From: Helicobacter mehlei
GTDB lineage: Bacteria > Campylobacterota > Campylobacteria > Campylobacterales > Helicobacteraceae
Assembly (NCBI RefSeq): GCF_003660265.1
Contig: NZ_QXQP01000001.1
Span: forward strand, 62,001 to 126,000
DNA: 64,000 nt
Direction: 5' to 3'
Both the position numbers and the translations under genes were made by a program. The notes below the pieces were generated by a model. It was not told the origin of the DNA. It worked only from the letters and a program-made list of their open reading frames with translations, and made no database searches. This document shows, one piece after another, positions 26,687 through 35,923 of this stretch (positions within the stretch are counted from its first letter, which is position 1; the number at the start of each line of letters is the position of its first letter).

Positions 26687-27133
26687 ATGGATTTTGACAT
26701 CGAGCATGGCGATCGCTCCACTCCTGCGTTGATTTTGCAGTATAAATATTTGGCCATTGTAGGTTTGAGCCCCGATCCCTCTAAAGAAAGCCACCGAGTC
26801 GCTGCATATCTGCAAGAACAAGGTTACCACATCACGCCCATTTATCCCGATGACTCCCAACCCATTTTGGGGCAAAGGGTTTATAAGACCTTGAGTGCGG
26901 CCCTACAAGATAAACACAAACAGGGTGAAACGATTTTTGTGGTGGTGGTTTTTAGAAAACCAGAAGCGGTGTTGGAGATTGCTCAAGAGATGTTACAAAA
27001 TGATCCCATCCCTCTTGTTTTTTGGATGCAACTAGGCATTAAAAATGCAGAAGCTAAAGCATTACTAGAGCAAAATGGGGTGGTCGTGGTGGAAGATAAG
27101 TGCATGCTTGTAGAACACCAAAAGCTATTTTGA
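26687..27133 (+). CDS. CoA-binding domain protein (YccU type)
   Basis: This 148-residue single Rossmann-fold domain protein has the family's LAIVGLSPDPSKESHRVAAYL start (SxxxxKxS..V..yL), ITPIYPDD (usually P.NP), FVVVVFRKPEAV and the late VFWMQLGIKNAEA and VVVEDKCMLVEH, the usual 'W.Q.G......a...G..vv...C...E'. Proteins of this kind bind coenzyme A; no reaction is established. ATG 26687 is chosen because the promoter at 26657-26662 excludes longer starts. Confidence 0.85.
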   Translation: MDFDIEHGDRSTPALILQYKYLAIVGLSPDPSKESHRVAAYLQEQGYHITPIYPDDSQPILGQRVYKTLSAALQDKHKQGETIFVVVVFRKPEAVLEIAQEMLQNDPIPLVFWMQLGIKNAEAKALLEQNGVVVVEDKCMLVEHQKLF

Positions 27134-28341
27134 GCGCGCCCAACACGCTCCCTAAAAACATTCTTTCCAAGCCCCTTTACTACATTCTCCTAGCTTTGAT
27201 TGTGGGGGTTTCCCTGTCTTTGGGTATCTATAAAAGCCTAGAAATCTCGGTTAGCTATAAAGAAGCATTATTTTATTTTAGCACGCCTCGTTTCTTAGCC
27301 GATCGCCTCTTGCTCCAAGCCCTGCATGCCTTTGTGGAAAGAGTCGGGTGTACCTTGCCAAAAGATTTGGTATTGCGCTTGCCCGGTTTGTTTTTACACG
27401 GGCTCAACATTATTTTAATTTACCACATTAGCCACAAAATGCCCCTTAAAAAGCCCTATGATCCCCTTTTTGTGGCTCTCACCTTTGCTTTGCTCCCGGG
27501 CGTGCAATTAGGGGCGATCTTGCTAGGCAAGGTTAGCCTCTTGCTCACCCTCTCATTTTGTGCATTATTGGGTTTTTATACATGGGTTTTTTACCCCCTT
27601 GTGGTGGTGATTGCCCTTGCAGATGGGAGCACAATAGTTTTGTTAATGGGTTTATGCCTCTATACGCTCAAACAACGCTACACGCTAAAGATGGCGCTTT
27701 TGCTAGGGGCTTTGGGTTTTAATCTCTACTATTTTAGGTCTATCAAGGGCATGCCAGAGGGTTTTTTTATTGATACCCTAGTGGTGATGTTTGTTCTCTA
27801 TTCGCCTTGCTTGTGTCTTTACTACCCCTATGCCCTCTATGCCCAAGTCGTGAAAAACTACAAACAAGATAGCCTAATAGGCATCGTGGCAACAACTGGG
27901 TTTGCTCTGCCCTTGTTACTCTCCTTGCGCCAAGAACTCCCGCCCCAATTTTTGAGCTATGGGGCTGTGGGCATGCCCATTTTGCTCCAAAAAGTCCTCT
28001 CGAGTATCCGCTTACATTTGCCCGTCTTTAGAAGCCATTACTATATCCGCTATAGTTTAGTTTTTGGCACACTTTTTTTAGAGAGCGCGTTTTTATGGGG
28101 GGGATATAATCCTTTTGTCAGCACCCACTATATTGCCAAAGAATTAGCCACGGCCCTCAAGGCAAAGGGCATTGATGCCATCCATGTGGATTCTGAACAA
28201 ATGGCTTTACGTTTGAAGTTCTATGGCATCCAAGAGCGTCCTGATCTTTTTTTGATCAAACAAAAAAAGCAAGGAGAGATTAAAATCCGCTACAAAAATA
28301 AAGTCGTGGCTTCCTATGCGATCACAAACCACAAACCCTAA
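27130..28341 (+). CDS. Polytopic membrane protein of unknown function
   Basis: This protein of about 400 residues has roughly nine to ten hydrophobic segments, from PLYYILLALIVGVSLSLGIY to IRYSLVFGTLFLESAFLWGG, followed by a soluble C-terminal domain of about 80 residues ending in SYAITNHKP. The layout, with a long helical bundle and a periplasmic or cytoplasmic tail, resembles GT39/ArnT-like glycosyltransferases, but no catalytic acid motif is certain. The start is unclear: TTG 27130 would overlap the previous stop as TTGA, and GTG 27100 has GGAAG upstream. It runs into the next gene by a TAATG overlap, so it probably works with the glycosyltransferase-like protein. Confidence 0.7.
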   Translation: MSAPNTLPKNILSKPLYYILLALIVGVSLSLGIYKSLEISVSYKEALFYFSTPRFLADRLLLQALHAFVERVGCTLPKDLVLRLPGLFLHGLNIILIYHISHKMPLKKPYDPLFVALTFALLPGVQLGAILLGKVSLLLTLSFCALLGFYTWVFYPLVVVIALADGSTIVLLMGLCLYTLKQRYTLKMALLLGALGFNLYYFRSIKGMPEGFFIDTLVVMFVLYSPCLCLYYPYALYAQVVKNYKQDSLIGIVATTGFALPLLLSLRQELPPQFLSYGAVGMPILLQKVLSSIRLHLPVFRSHYYIRYSLVFGTLFLESAFLWGGYNPFVSTHYIAKELATALKAKGIDAIHVDSEQMALRLKFYGIQERPDLFLIKQKKQGEIKIRYKNKVVASYAITNHKP

Positions 28342-29519
28342 TGCATCCTGCTTTTTTATTGCTCGCTGAAAACCCCCTAAGTGTTAGCCCTAGAGCCTAC
28401 CGCTTGAGCCTAGCCCTACTAGCCCTCTACCCCCACACGCCCCTATTTGTGTTATCCCCCCCTCCATGCCCTCTATCCCCATCGGTAACCTTTTTGAGTT
28501 TCCCCCCCTTAGATAAAAGCCTGCTAAAAACCCAAAAAATCACTGACTGCATTGCCAAAAAACACTTTAGTCCCCTGCTTTTCACGCCCAACCGCCTAGA
28601 ACTTGCGCGGCAACTCAACCAACTTGAAGCGCGCTTAGAAAGACAAAAAATCTATCTCAAGGCTGTTTTTGTGCAAGATTTGGCTTTGTTGCCCACCCTT
28701 GTAGAACACACACGCCTGCAAAACCTCATTGTGGATTTGCGCGAGTTTTACCCCGCACTGGTTAATCCCCAGCACTTCAGCGCGCCCCTTTTCCACCATA
28801 TCTGCACCCACTATTTAAGCTATGCCCACAAGAGTCTTAGTGTGAATGCCTCCATCGCCAAGCTTTATGCCCAAAATTACCCCCACTTTAACCCCGCCCA
28901 TAATTTGATTTGGCATTCGACCCCTTTTTATGCGAATCTGCGCCCTAGCCCCCTAAGCTCCCCTATCCGCTTGCTCTACCATGGGCTAATCGCTAAAGAA
29001 CGCGATTCGCACAATCTTTTAGATTTGGCCCAAAATTTAAAAGATTTACCCCTACCCTATCATTTAAGCTTGATGGTCTTAAGCAAACACCCCACCTTTT
29101 TTCAAGATTTTAAGGCTAGGGCTACGCGCATGCAAGCTCAAGGTGTGCCCATCAAACTCCTTAAACCTGTGGGATTTTTAGAGATCATCACCACAAGCCA
29201 ACCCTTTGATTTGGGACTTTTAAGCCTGCCCAACAATTCTCTTAATCACTTGTATGCCCTCCCCAATAAGTTTTTTGAATACATTCAAAGTGCCTTGGGT
29301 GTGATCAGCACACCCTTAATGGAAGTAAAATCCCTGCTAGAAGCCCACCAAATGGGTATAACCAGCCTTGATTTTAGCCATGCTAGCTTGCTAGAGACCT
29401 TGGCTGGTTTGAACATGGATCAAATCCGACACTACAAGCAACAAGCCAGCCAAGCAGCTAAGGTACTTTGCATGCAAGCCCAACTGCCTAAGCTAGCCCG
29501 CTTTCTAGGCGATCTGTGA
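28341..29519 (+). CDS. Glycosyltransferase-like protein (GT4-type), paralogue B
   Basis: This 392-residue protein is similar to the gene at 24561 along its length: LLAENPLSVSPRAYRLSLAL at the N-terminus, LIVDLREFYPA in the middle, RLLYHGLIAKE at the second-domain start and LPNKFFEYIQSALGVISTP near residue 315. It is Pro/Leu-rich in the first 80 residues. It probably uses a nucleotide-sugar donor in envelope glycan synthesis (inference). The ATG overlaps the preceding TAA, and the TGA overlaps the comF start. Confidence 0.72.
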   Translation: MHPAFLLLAENPLSVSPRAYRLSLALLALYPHTPLFVLSPPPCPLSPSVTFLSFPPLDKSLLKTQKITDCIAKKHFSPLLFTPNRLELARQLNQLEARLERQKIYLKAVFVQDLALLPTLVEHTRLQNLIVDLREFYPALVNPQHFSAPLFHHICTHYLSYAHKSLSVNASIAKLYAQNYPHFNPAHNLIWHSTPFYANLRPSPLSSPIRLLYHGLIAKERDSHNLLDLAQNLKDLPLPYHLSLMVLSKHPTFFQDFKARATRMQAQGVPIKLLKPVGFLEIITTSQPFDLGLLSLPNNSLNHLYALPNKFFEYIQSALGVISTPLMEVKSLLEAHQMGITSLDFSHASLLETLAGLNMDQIRHYKQQASQAAKVLCMQAQLPKLARFLGDL

Positions 29520-30085
29520 TGCGTTGTTTGGTGTGTGGGAAATGGGTTTTAACTTTGATGTGTGCACGCTGTTATGCAGACTTGTGCCCCTCTTTGGTGG
29601 TGCGCTCCTTGGAGGGCGTGCCCATTTATAGCTTTTATGTGTATGAGGAAATTGAGTGGCTGATTAAAAGCAAGTACCAGCCATTGGGTAGCCGTGTTTT
29701 GGCTCTTTTGGCGCGCCGTTGTGCTGTGCAGCTAGCCCCTCACCTGCCTAAGACCACTCTTTATGGTGTGGGGATTGATGATCATGTCAAAAGGGGTTAT
29801 GCGCACACTGCCGTTATTTTGCACGCTCTCTGTGCCGCTCTCAAACCTTACCTAAAAGCCAAATACAACCAACTTAAAGCCACAAACCCCATCACTTACG
29901 CTGGGCAGAGTTTAAAATTCCGCCAAGAGAACAAGAAAAATTTTGTTTTTAAAGGCGATCCCAACTTGCCCTATTTTTTAGTTGATGATATCCTCACTAC
30001 GGGCAGTACCATGCAACAAGCCATAGAAACTCTCAAAAATGTTGGGGCACGCGTTGTCTTTGCCTGCACACTGGCGCACGTCTAA
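29519..30085 (+). CDS. comF: ComF-family phosphoribosyltransferase-like protein
   Basis: This 188-residue protein has an N-terminal zinc-finger pair, CLVCGK and CARCYADLC, and a C-terminal PRPP-binding loop VDDILTTGST near residues 150-159. ComF proteins are needed for DNA uptake during natural transformation in several bacteria, including H. pylori (established for the family). The ATG at 29519 overlaps the preceding TGA by one base; a GTG at 29516 is the alternative. Confidence 0.9.
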   Translation: MRCLVCGKWVLTLMCARCYADLCPSLVVRSLEGVPIYSFYVYEEIEWLIKSKYQPLGSRVLALLARRCAVQLAPHLPKTTLYGVGIDDHVKRGYAHTAVILHALCAALKPYLKAKYNQLKATNPITYAGQSLKFRQENKKNFVFKGDPNLPYFLVDDILTTGSTMQQAIETLKNVGARVVFACTLAHV

Positions 30086-30154
30086 AACCCTTTAATTTGC
30101 TTACCCCATAAGATTTTTGGACTAATGGATTAAAAATCTGCTATCATTAAAGAG

Positions 30155-30181
30155 GTGGGATGGTCTTATATAATCTCCCAC
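30155..30181. promoter_or_regulatory. ilvE promoter with flanking inverted repeat
   Basis: The -10 TATAAT is at 30169-30174. It is enclosed by GTGGGA (30155-30160) and TCCCAC (30176-30181), a six-base inverted repeat that a repressor dimer could bind, or a hairpin at the transcript start. The remaining gap 30086-30203 shows nothing else. Confidence 0.45.
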
Positions 30182-30203
30182 GACAATCACTTAAAGGAGA
30201 TGT

Positions 30204-31220
30204 ATGTCCAATTTAGATTGGAACAACCTAGGTTTTACTTATGTCAAAACTGATTTTCGTTTTGTTGCCCGCTACAAGAACGGGTCATGGTCTGCTGGAG
30301 AACTAATTGAGGATAACCAAATTACTTTACATGAATGTGCCCCCGCCCTGCATTATGGGCAACAATGTTTTGAGGGTCTTAAAGCTTATCGCTGTAAAGA
30401 TGGATCGATTAATCTATTCCGCCCTGAAGAGAATGCCAAACGTTTGCAAGCTTCTTGCAAACGTCTTTTAATGGCACCCGTGCCCGTTGATTTTTTTGTT
30501 GATGCGTGTATCCAAGTGGCTAAGGCTAATGCTAAGTGGGTAGGTCCCTATGGTTCGGGAGCGACACTCTATATCCGTCCATTAGTCTTGGGCGTGGGAG
30601 CTGAGATCAGTTTGGCTCCCGCACGAGAGTTTTTATTCATTGTCTTTTGTATGCCTGTAGGGCCTTATTTAAAGGGAGGCTTGCAACCGGCTAATTTTGT
30701 TGTTTCTGACTATGATCGCGCTGCACCGCAAGGCACAGGAGCGGTGAAAGTGGGGGGCAACTACGCAGCTAGCGCACTCCCGGCCAAACTGGCTAAGGAG
30801 CAAAATTTTAGCGATTGTGTTTATTTAGATGCCGCCACGCACACCAAAATTGAAGAAGTGGGGGCGGCTAATTTCTATGCGATTTCTAAAAAGGGTGTGT
30901 TGGTAACCCCCGCATCGCCCTCTATTTTGCCTAGTATCACCAAATATTCCCTCTTGTATTTGGCTAAAGAGCAATTGGGGATCGAAGTGCTAGAAGGTGA
31001 TGTTTATATCGATTCCTTAGATGAATATAGCGAGGCAGGAGTGTGTGGGACGGCTGCGGTAATTGTGCCTGTGGGCGGGATTTTTTACAAAGACAAAATG
31101 CATGTCTTTTATAGCCAAACAGAGGCAGGACCAGTTACCAAACAGCTTTACCACGCCCTTGTGAATATCCAGTTAGGTGATGCGCCTGCGCCCGAGGGTT
31201 GGATTGTTAAGGTCTCTTAA
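30204..31220 (+). CDS. ilvE: Branched-chain amino acid aminotransferase
   Basis: This PLP enzyme interconverts leucine, isoleucine and valine with their 2-oxo acids. The 338-residue class IV aminotransferase has HYGQQCFEGLKAYR (residues ~51-64), the PLP lysine in GAVKVGGNYAAS near 185 and EVGAANFYAI near 215. The GGAG ribosome site is six bases before the ATG. It is followed after 10 bases by an EIIC-like gene, probably co-transcribed. Confidence 0.95.
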   Translation: MSNLDWNNLGFTYVKTDFRFVARYKNGSWSAGELIEDNQITLHECAPALHYGQQCFEGLKAYRCKDGSINLFRPEENAKRLQASCKRLLMAPVPVDFFVDACIQVAKANAKWVGPYGSGATLYIRPLVLGVGAEISLAPAREFLFIVFCMPVGPYLKGGLQPANFVVSDYDRAAPQGTGAVKVGGNYAASALPAKLAKEQNFSDCVYLDAATHTKIEEVGAANFYAISKKGVLVTPASPSILPSITKYSLLYLAKEQLGIEVLEGDVYIDSLDEYSEAGVCGTAAVIVPVGGIFYKDKMHVFYSQTEAGPVTKQLYHALVNIQLGDAPAPEGWIVKVS

Positions 31221-31230
31221 AGGAGCTTAG

Positions 31231-32268
31231 ATGAAAGATTTTTTACTCAAGCTTTTATCGGGGATGGCAATAGCCGTGGTGATCGCTCTAGCACCCAATG
31301 CAATCTTGGGGGGCTTGCTCAAGCCCTATGCCCATATCCATGCCGTTGGGCTCTTTGTAGATGCGCTGGTGATCTTGCAAGCCTTGCTCTCACTCATTAC
31401 CGGCGTGTTAGTGGGGCTTAATTTTAACTTTAATCCCCTAAAATCCAGCATTATCGGAGCAGCAGCCTTTATTGCCTCTGGAGTGGTGAAACACACGCCC
31501 AATGGACTTGTACTAGCCGGCGTGGGGGATTTGCTCACCGTCTTAGTTGTGGTCGCTTTGGCTGTGAAAATCACACAATGGCTAGGCGATAGGTTTGGAT
31601 CGCTCACCATTATTTTACAGCCCATTGCCGTGGGGGTTTTTTGTGGCTTTGTAGGCTTGCTTATTTTGCCCTACACCACTGGCGTAACTCTGCAAATTGG
31701 GCAAGCCATCATGTATTTCACCCAGCTACACCCACTTTTAATGTGCGTACTCATCTCTATCTCTTATGCCTTCATCATCATCTCGCCAATCTCCACGGTC
31801 GCGGTGAGCTTAATCATTGGCATTAGCGGTTTGGCTTCAGGAGCGGCTAATATGGGCGTTGTGAGCACGACAGCCGTTCTCATTGTAGGCTCGCTCTTGG
31901 CTAAGAATAGGGCAGGAGTGAGCGTGGCGATCTTGCTAGGAGCGATGAAAATGATGATCCCCAATTTTTTCAAATCTCCCATTATGAGCACTTGTGTTTT
32001 TGCTAATGGCGTGCTAGCAGGTCTTATCACTTATTTTTTCCAAATTACTGGTGATGCCAAGAGTGCGGGGTTTGGGATTGTAGGACTCATAGGACCCATC
32101 AAAGCTTATGAAGAGGCGTTGCTAAACCAGCTGGATTTACCTTTAATGCGCGTGGTGCTCACCTATGGTGTTTTACCCTTTGTGGGGGCGATTATCTTAC
32201 ACCTTTTGTGTTGCAAACTCTTTAGGGCTTACCACCATAAGATTTATTATTTCCAGCAGGCGGCCTAA
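31231..32268 (+). CDS. PTS_EIIC_2-type membrane protein
   Basis: This 345-residue polytopic membrane protein has about ten hydrophobic spans and the features of the PTS_EIIC_2 family: LSGMAIAVVIALAPNAILGG at the start, GLNFNFNPLKSSIIGAAAFIASG, ISPISTVAVSLIIG and AGFGIVGLIGP late. The family is linked by sequence to sugar-phosphotransferase EIIC, yet no EI, HPr, EIIA or EIIB gene is present in the window. It may be a stand-alone transporter; substrate unknown. Confidence 0.8.
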   Translation: MKDFLLKLLSGMAIAVVIALAPNAILGGLLKPYAHIHAVGLFVDALVILQALLSLITGVLVGLNFNFNPLKSSIIGAAAFIASGVVKHTPNGLVLAGVGDLLTVLVVVALAVKITQWLGDRFGSLTIILQPIAVGVFCGFVGLLILPYTTGVTLQIGQAIMYFTQLHPLLMCVLISISYAFIIISPISTVAVSLIIGISGLASGAANMGVVSTTAVLIVGSLLAKNRAGVSVAILLGAMKMMIPNFFKSPIMSTCVFANGVLAGLITYFFQITGDAKSAGFGIVGLIGPIKAYEEALLNQLDLPLMRVVLTYGVLPFVGAIILHLLCCKLFRAYHHKIYYFQQAA

Positions 32269-32274
32269 AAATAG

Positions 32275-32301
32275 GGGCGGGAGGCTAGCCCGCCCTTTTT
32301 T
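32275..32301 (+). terminator. Strong intrinsic terminator after ilvE-EIIC
   Basis: GGGCGGG (32275-32281), seven-base loop, CCCGCCC (32289-32295), then six T residues. Confidence 0.93.
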
Positions 32302-32315
32302 AAGCTAAGACTTGC

Positions 32316-32321
32316 TATAAT
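32316..32321 (+). promoter_or_regulatory. Extended -10 promoter of the ndk-fabH operon
   Basis: TGCTATAAT immediately after the terminator and 30 bases before ndk. Confidence 0.7.
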
Positions 32322-32350
32322 GCCCGGCTTGAATGCGATTTTAAAGGACC

Positions 32351-32755
32351 ATGATGACGCGGACCCTGTCTATTATCAAGCCCGATGGTGTGAAAAAGAA
32401 AATCATTGGGAAGATCATTACCCGTTTTGAGGAAGCGGGCTTGGAGGTGGTTAAAATCAAGCGCATGCACTTGAGTGTAACCCAGGCGCAGGATTTTTAC
32501 GCCATTCATAAAGATCGCCCCTTTTTCAAGGATTTGATCGCTTTTATGACCAGTGGGGATGTGGTGGTGATGGTTTTAGAGGGGGAAAAAGCGGTAGAAA
32601 AAAACAGAAAATTAATGGGGGCTACCGATCCTAAAAAAGCAGATCCGGGCACGATTCGTGCGGATTTTGCGGATAACATTGATGCCAATGTGGTGCATGG
32701 GAGTGACAGCAAAGAAAATGCCCAGCAAGAGATCGCCTTTTTCTTTGGCAACTAG
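32351..32755 (+). CDS. ndk: Nucleoside diphosphate kinase
   Basis: This enzyme transfers phosphate between nucleoside tri- and diphosphates through a phosphohistidine. The 134-residue protein starts [14 protein letters not shown] and carries the active histidine in [19 protein letters not shown] near residue 117. It matches H. pylori Ndk in length and ends. AAAGGA precedes the double ATG at 32351/32354; the first aligns with the H. pylori start. It heads ndk-DUF177-rpmF-plsX-fabH. Confidence 0.97.
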   Translation: MMTRTLSIIKPDGVKKKIIGKIITRFEEAGLEVVKIKRMHLSVTQAQDFYAIHKDRPFFKDLIAFMTSGDVVVMVLEGEKAVEKNRKLMGATDPKKADPGTIRADFADNIDANVVHGSDSKENAQQEIAFFFGN

Positions 32756-32763
32756 AGGGTTTT

Positions 32764-33147
32764 TTGCGTTTAGAGATGAGGAAAATAGGCATGCGTGCCA
32801 AGCCCTTTACCTGCCAGTTGGAACGCATAGAGTTAGAAGGGTTTGTCAGTCGGGTGGGGAGCAAGCTTTACTTGCTAGAGGGTCATTTGCATGGGGTTTT
32901 GAGCGTGCCATGCGCTTTGAGTGGGACCATCTTTGATAAGCCCATTTCTCAGGACTTGCGCTTGCTTATCTCTGATGGCATTTACAAACCCGCAAAGGCA
33001 CAAGAGCCAATTTACTTAGAAAATGGGTTCTGTATGGAAACAATGGATGTGGTAGAAAGTTTAGATGGGTGCATTGATTTAGAGGCCTTATTAGACTCCG
33101 AAATGCAGTCCATCCAAGCGGACTACCACTATTTGCCTAATTCATAA
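32764..33147 (+). CDS. DUF177 (YceD-like) protein upstream of rpmF
   Basis: This 127-residue protein sits directly before rpmF, the conserved place of YceD/DUF177, a family tied to 23S rRNA and ribosome assembly in other organisms. It has [29 protein letters not shown] and an acidic middle ([11 protein letters not shown]). The zinc-like cysteines of some family members are not arranged clearly. The start is TTG 32764 with AGAGGG upstream, or ATG 32776. Confidence 0.75.
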   Translation: MRLEMRKIGMRAKPFTCQLERIELEGFVSRVGSKLYLLEGHLHGVLSVPCALSGTIFDKPISQDLRLLISDGIYKPAKAQEPIYLENGFCMETMDVVESLDGCIDLEALLDSEMQSIQADYHYLPNS

Positions 33148-33161
33148 ACAAAGGAGAAACA

Positions 33162-33311
33162 ATGGCTGTTCCTGATAGACGCGTGAGCAAGACAAGAGCG
33201 AGGAAGAGACGCACGCATTATACTGCCAAATTGGCAACACCCGTTAAAGATAAAGATGGGAGCTGGAAGCTCCCTCATTTTATTAACAAATTTACGGGCA
33301 ATTACAAATAG
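33162..33311 (+). CDS. rpmF: Ribosomal protein L32
   Basis: A 49-residue basic protein beginning [20 protein letters not shown], the L32 signature, and ending KFTGNYK. The zinc-binding cysteines found in some L32 versions are absent (C-minus form). AAGGAG precedes the ATG. It is embedded between DUF177 and plsX, as usual. Confidence 0.97.
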   Translation: MAVPDRRVSKTRARKRRTHYTAKLATPVKDKDGSWKLPHFINKFTGNYK

Positions 33312-33319
33312 AGTCTAGC

Positions 33320-34363
33320 ATGAGGATTGTGATTGACCTCATGGGAGCGGATTTAGGTATCCTCCCCATTGTTGAGGGCGTTGCTAAGGCTCTAGGTACG
33401 CAAGTGTTTGAACCGGTTTTGGTGGGTGATGCCACCAAAGCGAAGGCTTTGATCTCCAAAGATTTAGCCTCTAAGGTCGAGATTATTGATTGTCCCGATT
33501 ATATCCGCATGGAAGAGCAGGCCACCGATGCGCTCAAGCGTAAAGAAACCTCGATCTTTGTGGGCATGGACATTTTAAAAAACGGGGCGGATGCGTTGGT
33601 TTCTGCTGGGCATAGTGGGGCGACTATGGGGCTAGCTACGCTCAAGTTAGGGCGCATTAAAGGGGTTAGTCGCCCAGCACTTTGCACGCTCATGCCCTCT
33701 GTGGGGCAACGCGCAAGTATCCTGTTAGATGTGGGGGCCAATACAGACTGCAAGCCAGAATACTTGTTGGACTTTGCCATTATGGGCTATGAATATGCTA
33801 GGAGTGTCTTGGGCTATGAGAACGCTAGTGTGGGGTTATTGTCCAACGGGGAGGAGGATAGCAAGGGGTCTTTAGCCACTAAGGAGGCTTTTAAACTCAT
33901 TAGTCAATATCCACTTTTTCACAGAGAGCCCAACAACGCTAATGCCTCGGCTTTTAAGGGCAATGTGGAGGGGAATGATATTTTTGTCAATGCCGTCGAT
34001 GTTGTGGTGTGCGATGGATTTGTAGGGAATGTGGTGTTGAAAACCACAGAGGGCGTGGCTAGCGCGATCAGTTCTGTATTTAGAAATGAAGTCAAAAATG
34101 GCTTGGGGGCTAAGTTGGGGGCGTTGTTGCTCAAAGGGGCCTTTAGCCTCATTAGGCAAAAAACTGACTATGCCGAGTATGGCGGTGCCCCCTTGCTGGG
34201 TGTGAATAAAACGGTGATCATCAGCCATGGCAAGAGCAACGCGCGTGCGATCGAGTGTGCTATTTACCAAGCCATTAAAGCCAAAGAAAGCAATGTGTGC
34301 GAAAAAATGGCACTAGCCTTTAGCCATAAGCCTTTAGATGAGGAAGCCTCCCATGAGTCTTGA
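33320..34363 (+). CDS. plsX: Phosphate acyltransferase PlsX
   Basis: This enzyme turns acyl-ACP into acyl-phosphate for phospholipid synthesis. The 347-residue protein starts with [16 protein letters not shown], carries [21 protein letters not shown] (~residues 94-114) and [15 protein letters not shown], and ends with [20 protein letters not shown], all PlsX hallmarks. It lies eight bases after rpmF and ten before fabH. Confidence 0.97.
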   Translation: MRIVIDLMGADLGILPIVEGVAKALGTQVFEPVLVGDATKAKALISKDLASKVEIIDCPDYIRMEEQATDALKRKETSIFVGMDILKNGADALVSAGHSGATMGLATLKLGRIKGVSRPALCTLMPSVGQRASILLDVGANTDCKPEYLLDFAIMGYEYARSVLGYENASVGLLSNGEEDSKGSLATKEAFKLISQYPLFHREPNNANASAFKGNVEGNDIFVNAVDVVVCDGFVGNVVLKTTEGVASAISSVFRNEVKNGLGAKLGALLLKGAFSLIRQKTDYAEYGGAPLLGVNKTVIISHGKSNARAIECAIYQAIKAKESNVCEKMALAFSHKPLDEEASHES

Positions 34364-34373
34364 AAGGAGAAAC

Positions 34374-35363
34374 ATGCCCTATGCGATGCTAAAATCTGTC
34401 GCTGCGTATGTGCCTGATAAGTGCGTGGATAACAGCACCTTTGAGGGCTTGTTGGACACAAGCGATGAGTGGATTCAAAAACGCACAGGGATCAAGACCC
34501 GTTATTTTGCCACGCCCGAGCAAAAAAGTAGCGATCTAGGTGTCAAAGCTGCTCAAACCGCTATTGAGCGGGCTGGCTTAAGCAAAGAGGAAATTGATTT
34601 AGTGTTGGTGGGTACGCTCAGCCCAGACTATTTAGCCATGCCCTCGACGGCTTGTACCCTGAGTGCTAAATTAGGTTTAGAGAACACACCTAGCATGGAT
34701 ATTGTGGCAGCTTGTAGTGGGTTTATCTATCTTTTAGCCACTGCCAAAGCCTTTGTAGAAAGTGGCATGTATGCGCATGTTTTGATTGTGGGGGCGGAGA
34801 AGTGTAGTAGTGTTTTGGATTTTGAGGATCGTAGCACTTGCGTGCTTTTTGGTGATGGAGCGGGGGCATGTGTGATTGCGCGCACAGACAACCCTAAAGA
34901 GAGTATCTTAGATGTTAAGATCGCCTCTAACGGAGCTTATGCGGACTATCTTTACACGCCCAGAACACTCAAACAAAGTGCTTTCATTGAATCTTGCGAT
35001 CAAAGCCAAACTTTACGCATGAAGGGCAATGAAGTTTTTAAGCTAGCCATTAAAACTTTGCTTAAAGATGTTGAAGATATCTTAGGTGCCAATAACATTA
35101 GCCCCGAACAGATCACCTATTTTATCCCCCATCAAGCCAATTTGCGCATCATCCAAGCCGTGCAAAACCAGCTAGCCTTTAGTCAAGAACAGGTGGTGCT
35201 CACCGTGCAAAAGTATGGTAACACTTCGGCAGCCAGCATCCCCATGGCGATGAATGAGATTTACGAACAAGGGAAGCTCAAAAAGGGCGATTTGATGCTT
35301 TTGGATGCTTTTGGAGGGGGCTTGACTTGGGGGTCAGCATTGGTTTATTATGGCGGAGATTAA
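34374..35363 (+). CDS. fabH: Beta-ketoacyl-ACP synthase III
   Basis: FabH starts fatty acid synthesis by joining acetyl-CoA with malonyl-ACP. The 329-residue protein has the catalytic triad C114 (VAACSGF), H253 (PHQANLR) and N283 (YGNTSAAS), and the terminal [14 protein letters not shown] 34374 follows AAAGGAG and fits the H. pylori N-terminus; longer starts overlap plsX. It closes the ndk-fabH operon. Confidence 0.97.
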   Translation: MPYAMLKSVAAYVPDKCVDNSTFEGLLDTSDEWIQKRTGIKTRYFATPEQKSSDLGVKAAQTAIERAGLSKEEIDLVLVGTLSPDYLAMPSTACTLSAKLGLENTPSMDIVAACSGFIYLLATAKAFVESGMYAHVLIVGAEKCSSVLDFEDRSTCVLFGDGAGACVIARTDNPKESILDVKIASNGAYADYLYTPRTLKQSAFIESCDQSQTLRMKGNEVFKLAIKTLLKDVEDILGANNISPEQITYFIPHQANLRIIQAVQNQLAFSQEQVVLTVQKYGNTSAASIPMAMNEIYEQGKLKKGDLMLLDAFGGGLTWGSALVYYGGD

Positions 35364-35386
35364 TTTTAGCATGAAAGGAGTTTTGG

Positions 35387-35626
35387 ATGACAACAATTAG
35401 ATTAACGCGCGTGGGGCGTAAAAAAAAGCCCTTTTACCGGGTGGTGGTTACTGATTCAAGAAAACGTCGCGATGGGGGTTGGATTGAATCCATTGGTTAC
35501 TACAACCCCTTGAGTAATCCTAAGGTGGTGCAGATTGACCATGTGCGTTTGGGTTATTGGAAGGGTGTGGGTGCCAAGATGAGCGAGAGGGTGGAAAAGT
35601 TGGCTTCCCAAGGCTCAAAGGCTTAA
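35387..35626 (+). CDS. rpsP: Ribosomal protein S16
   Basis: This 79-residue small-subunit protein starts [20 protein letters not shown] and contains [12 protein letters not shown]. It is the first gene of rpsP-khpA-rimM-trmD-rplS. The AAAGGAG site is nine bases upstream of the ATG. Confidence 0.98.
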   Translation: MTTIRLTRVGRKKKPFYRVVVTDSRKRRDGGWIESIGYYNPLSNPKVVQIDHVRLGYWKGVGAKMSERVEKLASQGSKA

Positions 35627-35629
35627 GGT

Positions 35630-35923
35630 TTGCCAGAGCAAGAGAGCAAAATAGAGGGGGATTTTTTTGTCGAAAAATTCGTGCAAGAGTATTGCAAAAA
35701 GATTGTAATCTACCCACAGGTTTTAGAGGTCAAATCAAAGATGCTTGAAGAAGGCACTAAGGAGCTTTGCATTTACACTAACCCAGTGGATATGGGGCGG
35801 GTCATTGGCAAGGATGGCAAGATGGTGAGCGCGATCAAGGCTTTTATCTCGGGGGTAAAAGCCAAGAATGGTTTGAATTATAAGATTGTGGTGCTCGCCT
35901 CTGAAAACCCCTATGTTTTGTGA
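35630..35923 (+). CDS. khpA: KH-domain RNA-binding protein KhpA
   Basis: This 97-residue protein has a single KH domain: the GxxG loop reads GKDG in VIGKDGKMVSAIKAF near residues 60-75. It begins at TTG 35630 after AAGG, three bases past rpsP. KhpA-type proteins bind RNA and influence cell division in some bacteria; the role in Helicobacter is not established. The 3' end overlaps rimM by TGATG. Confidence 0.9.
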   Translation: MPEQESKIEGDFFVEKFVQEYCKKIVIYPQVLEVKSKMLEEGTKELCIYTNPVDMGRVIGKDGKMVSAIKAFISGVKAKNGLNYKIVVLASENPYVL

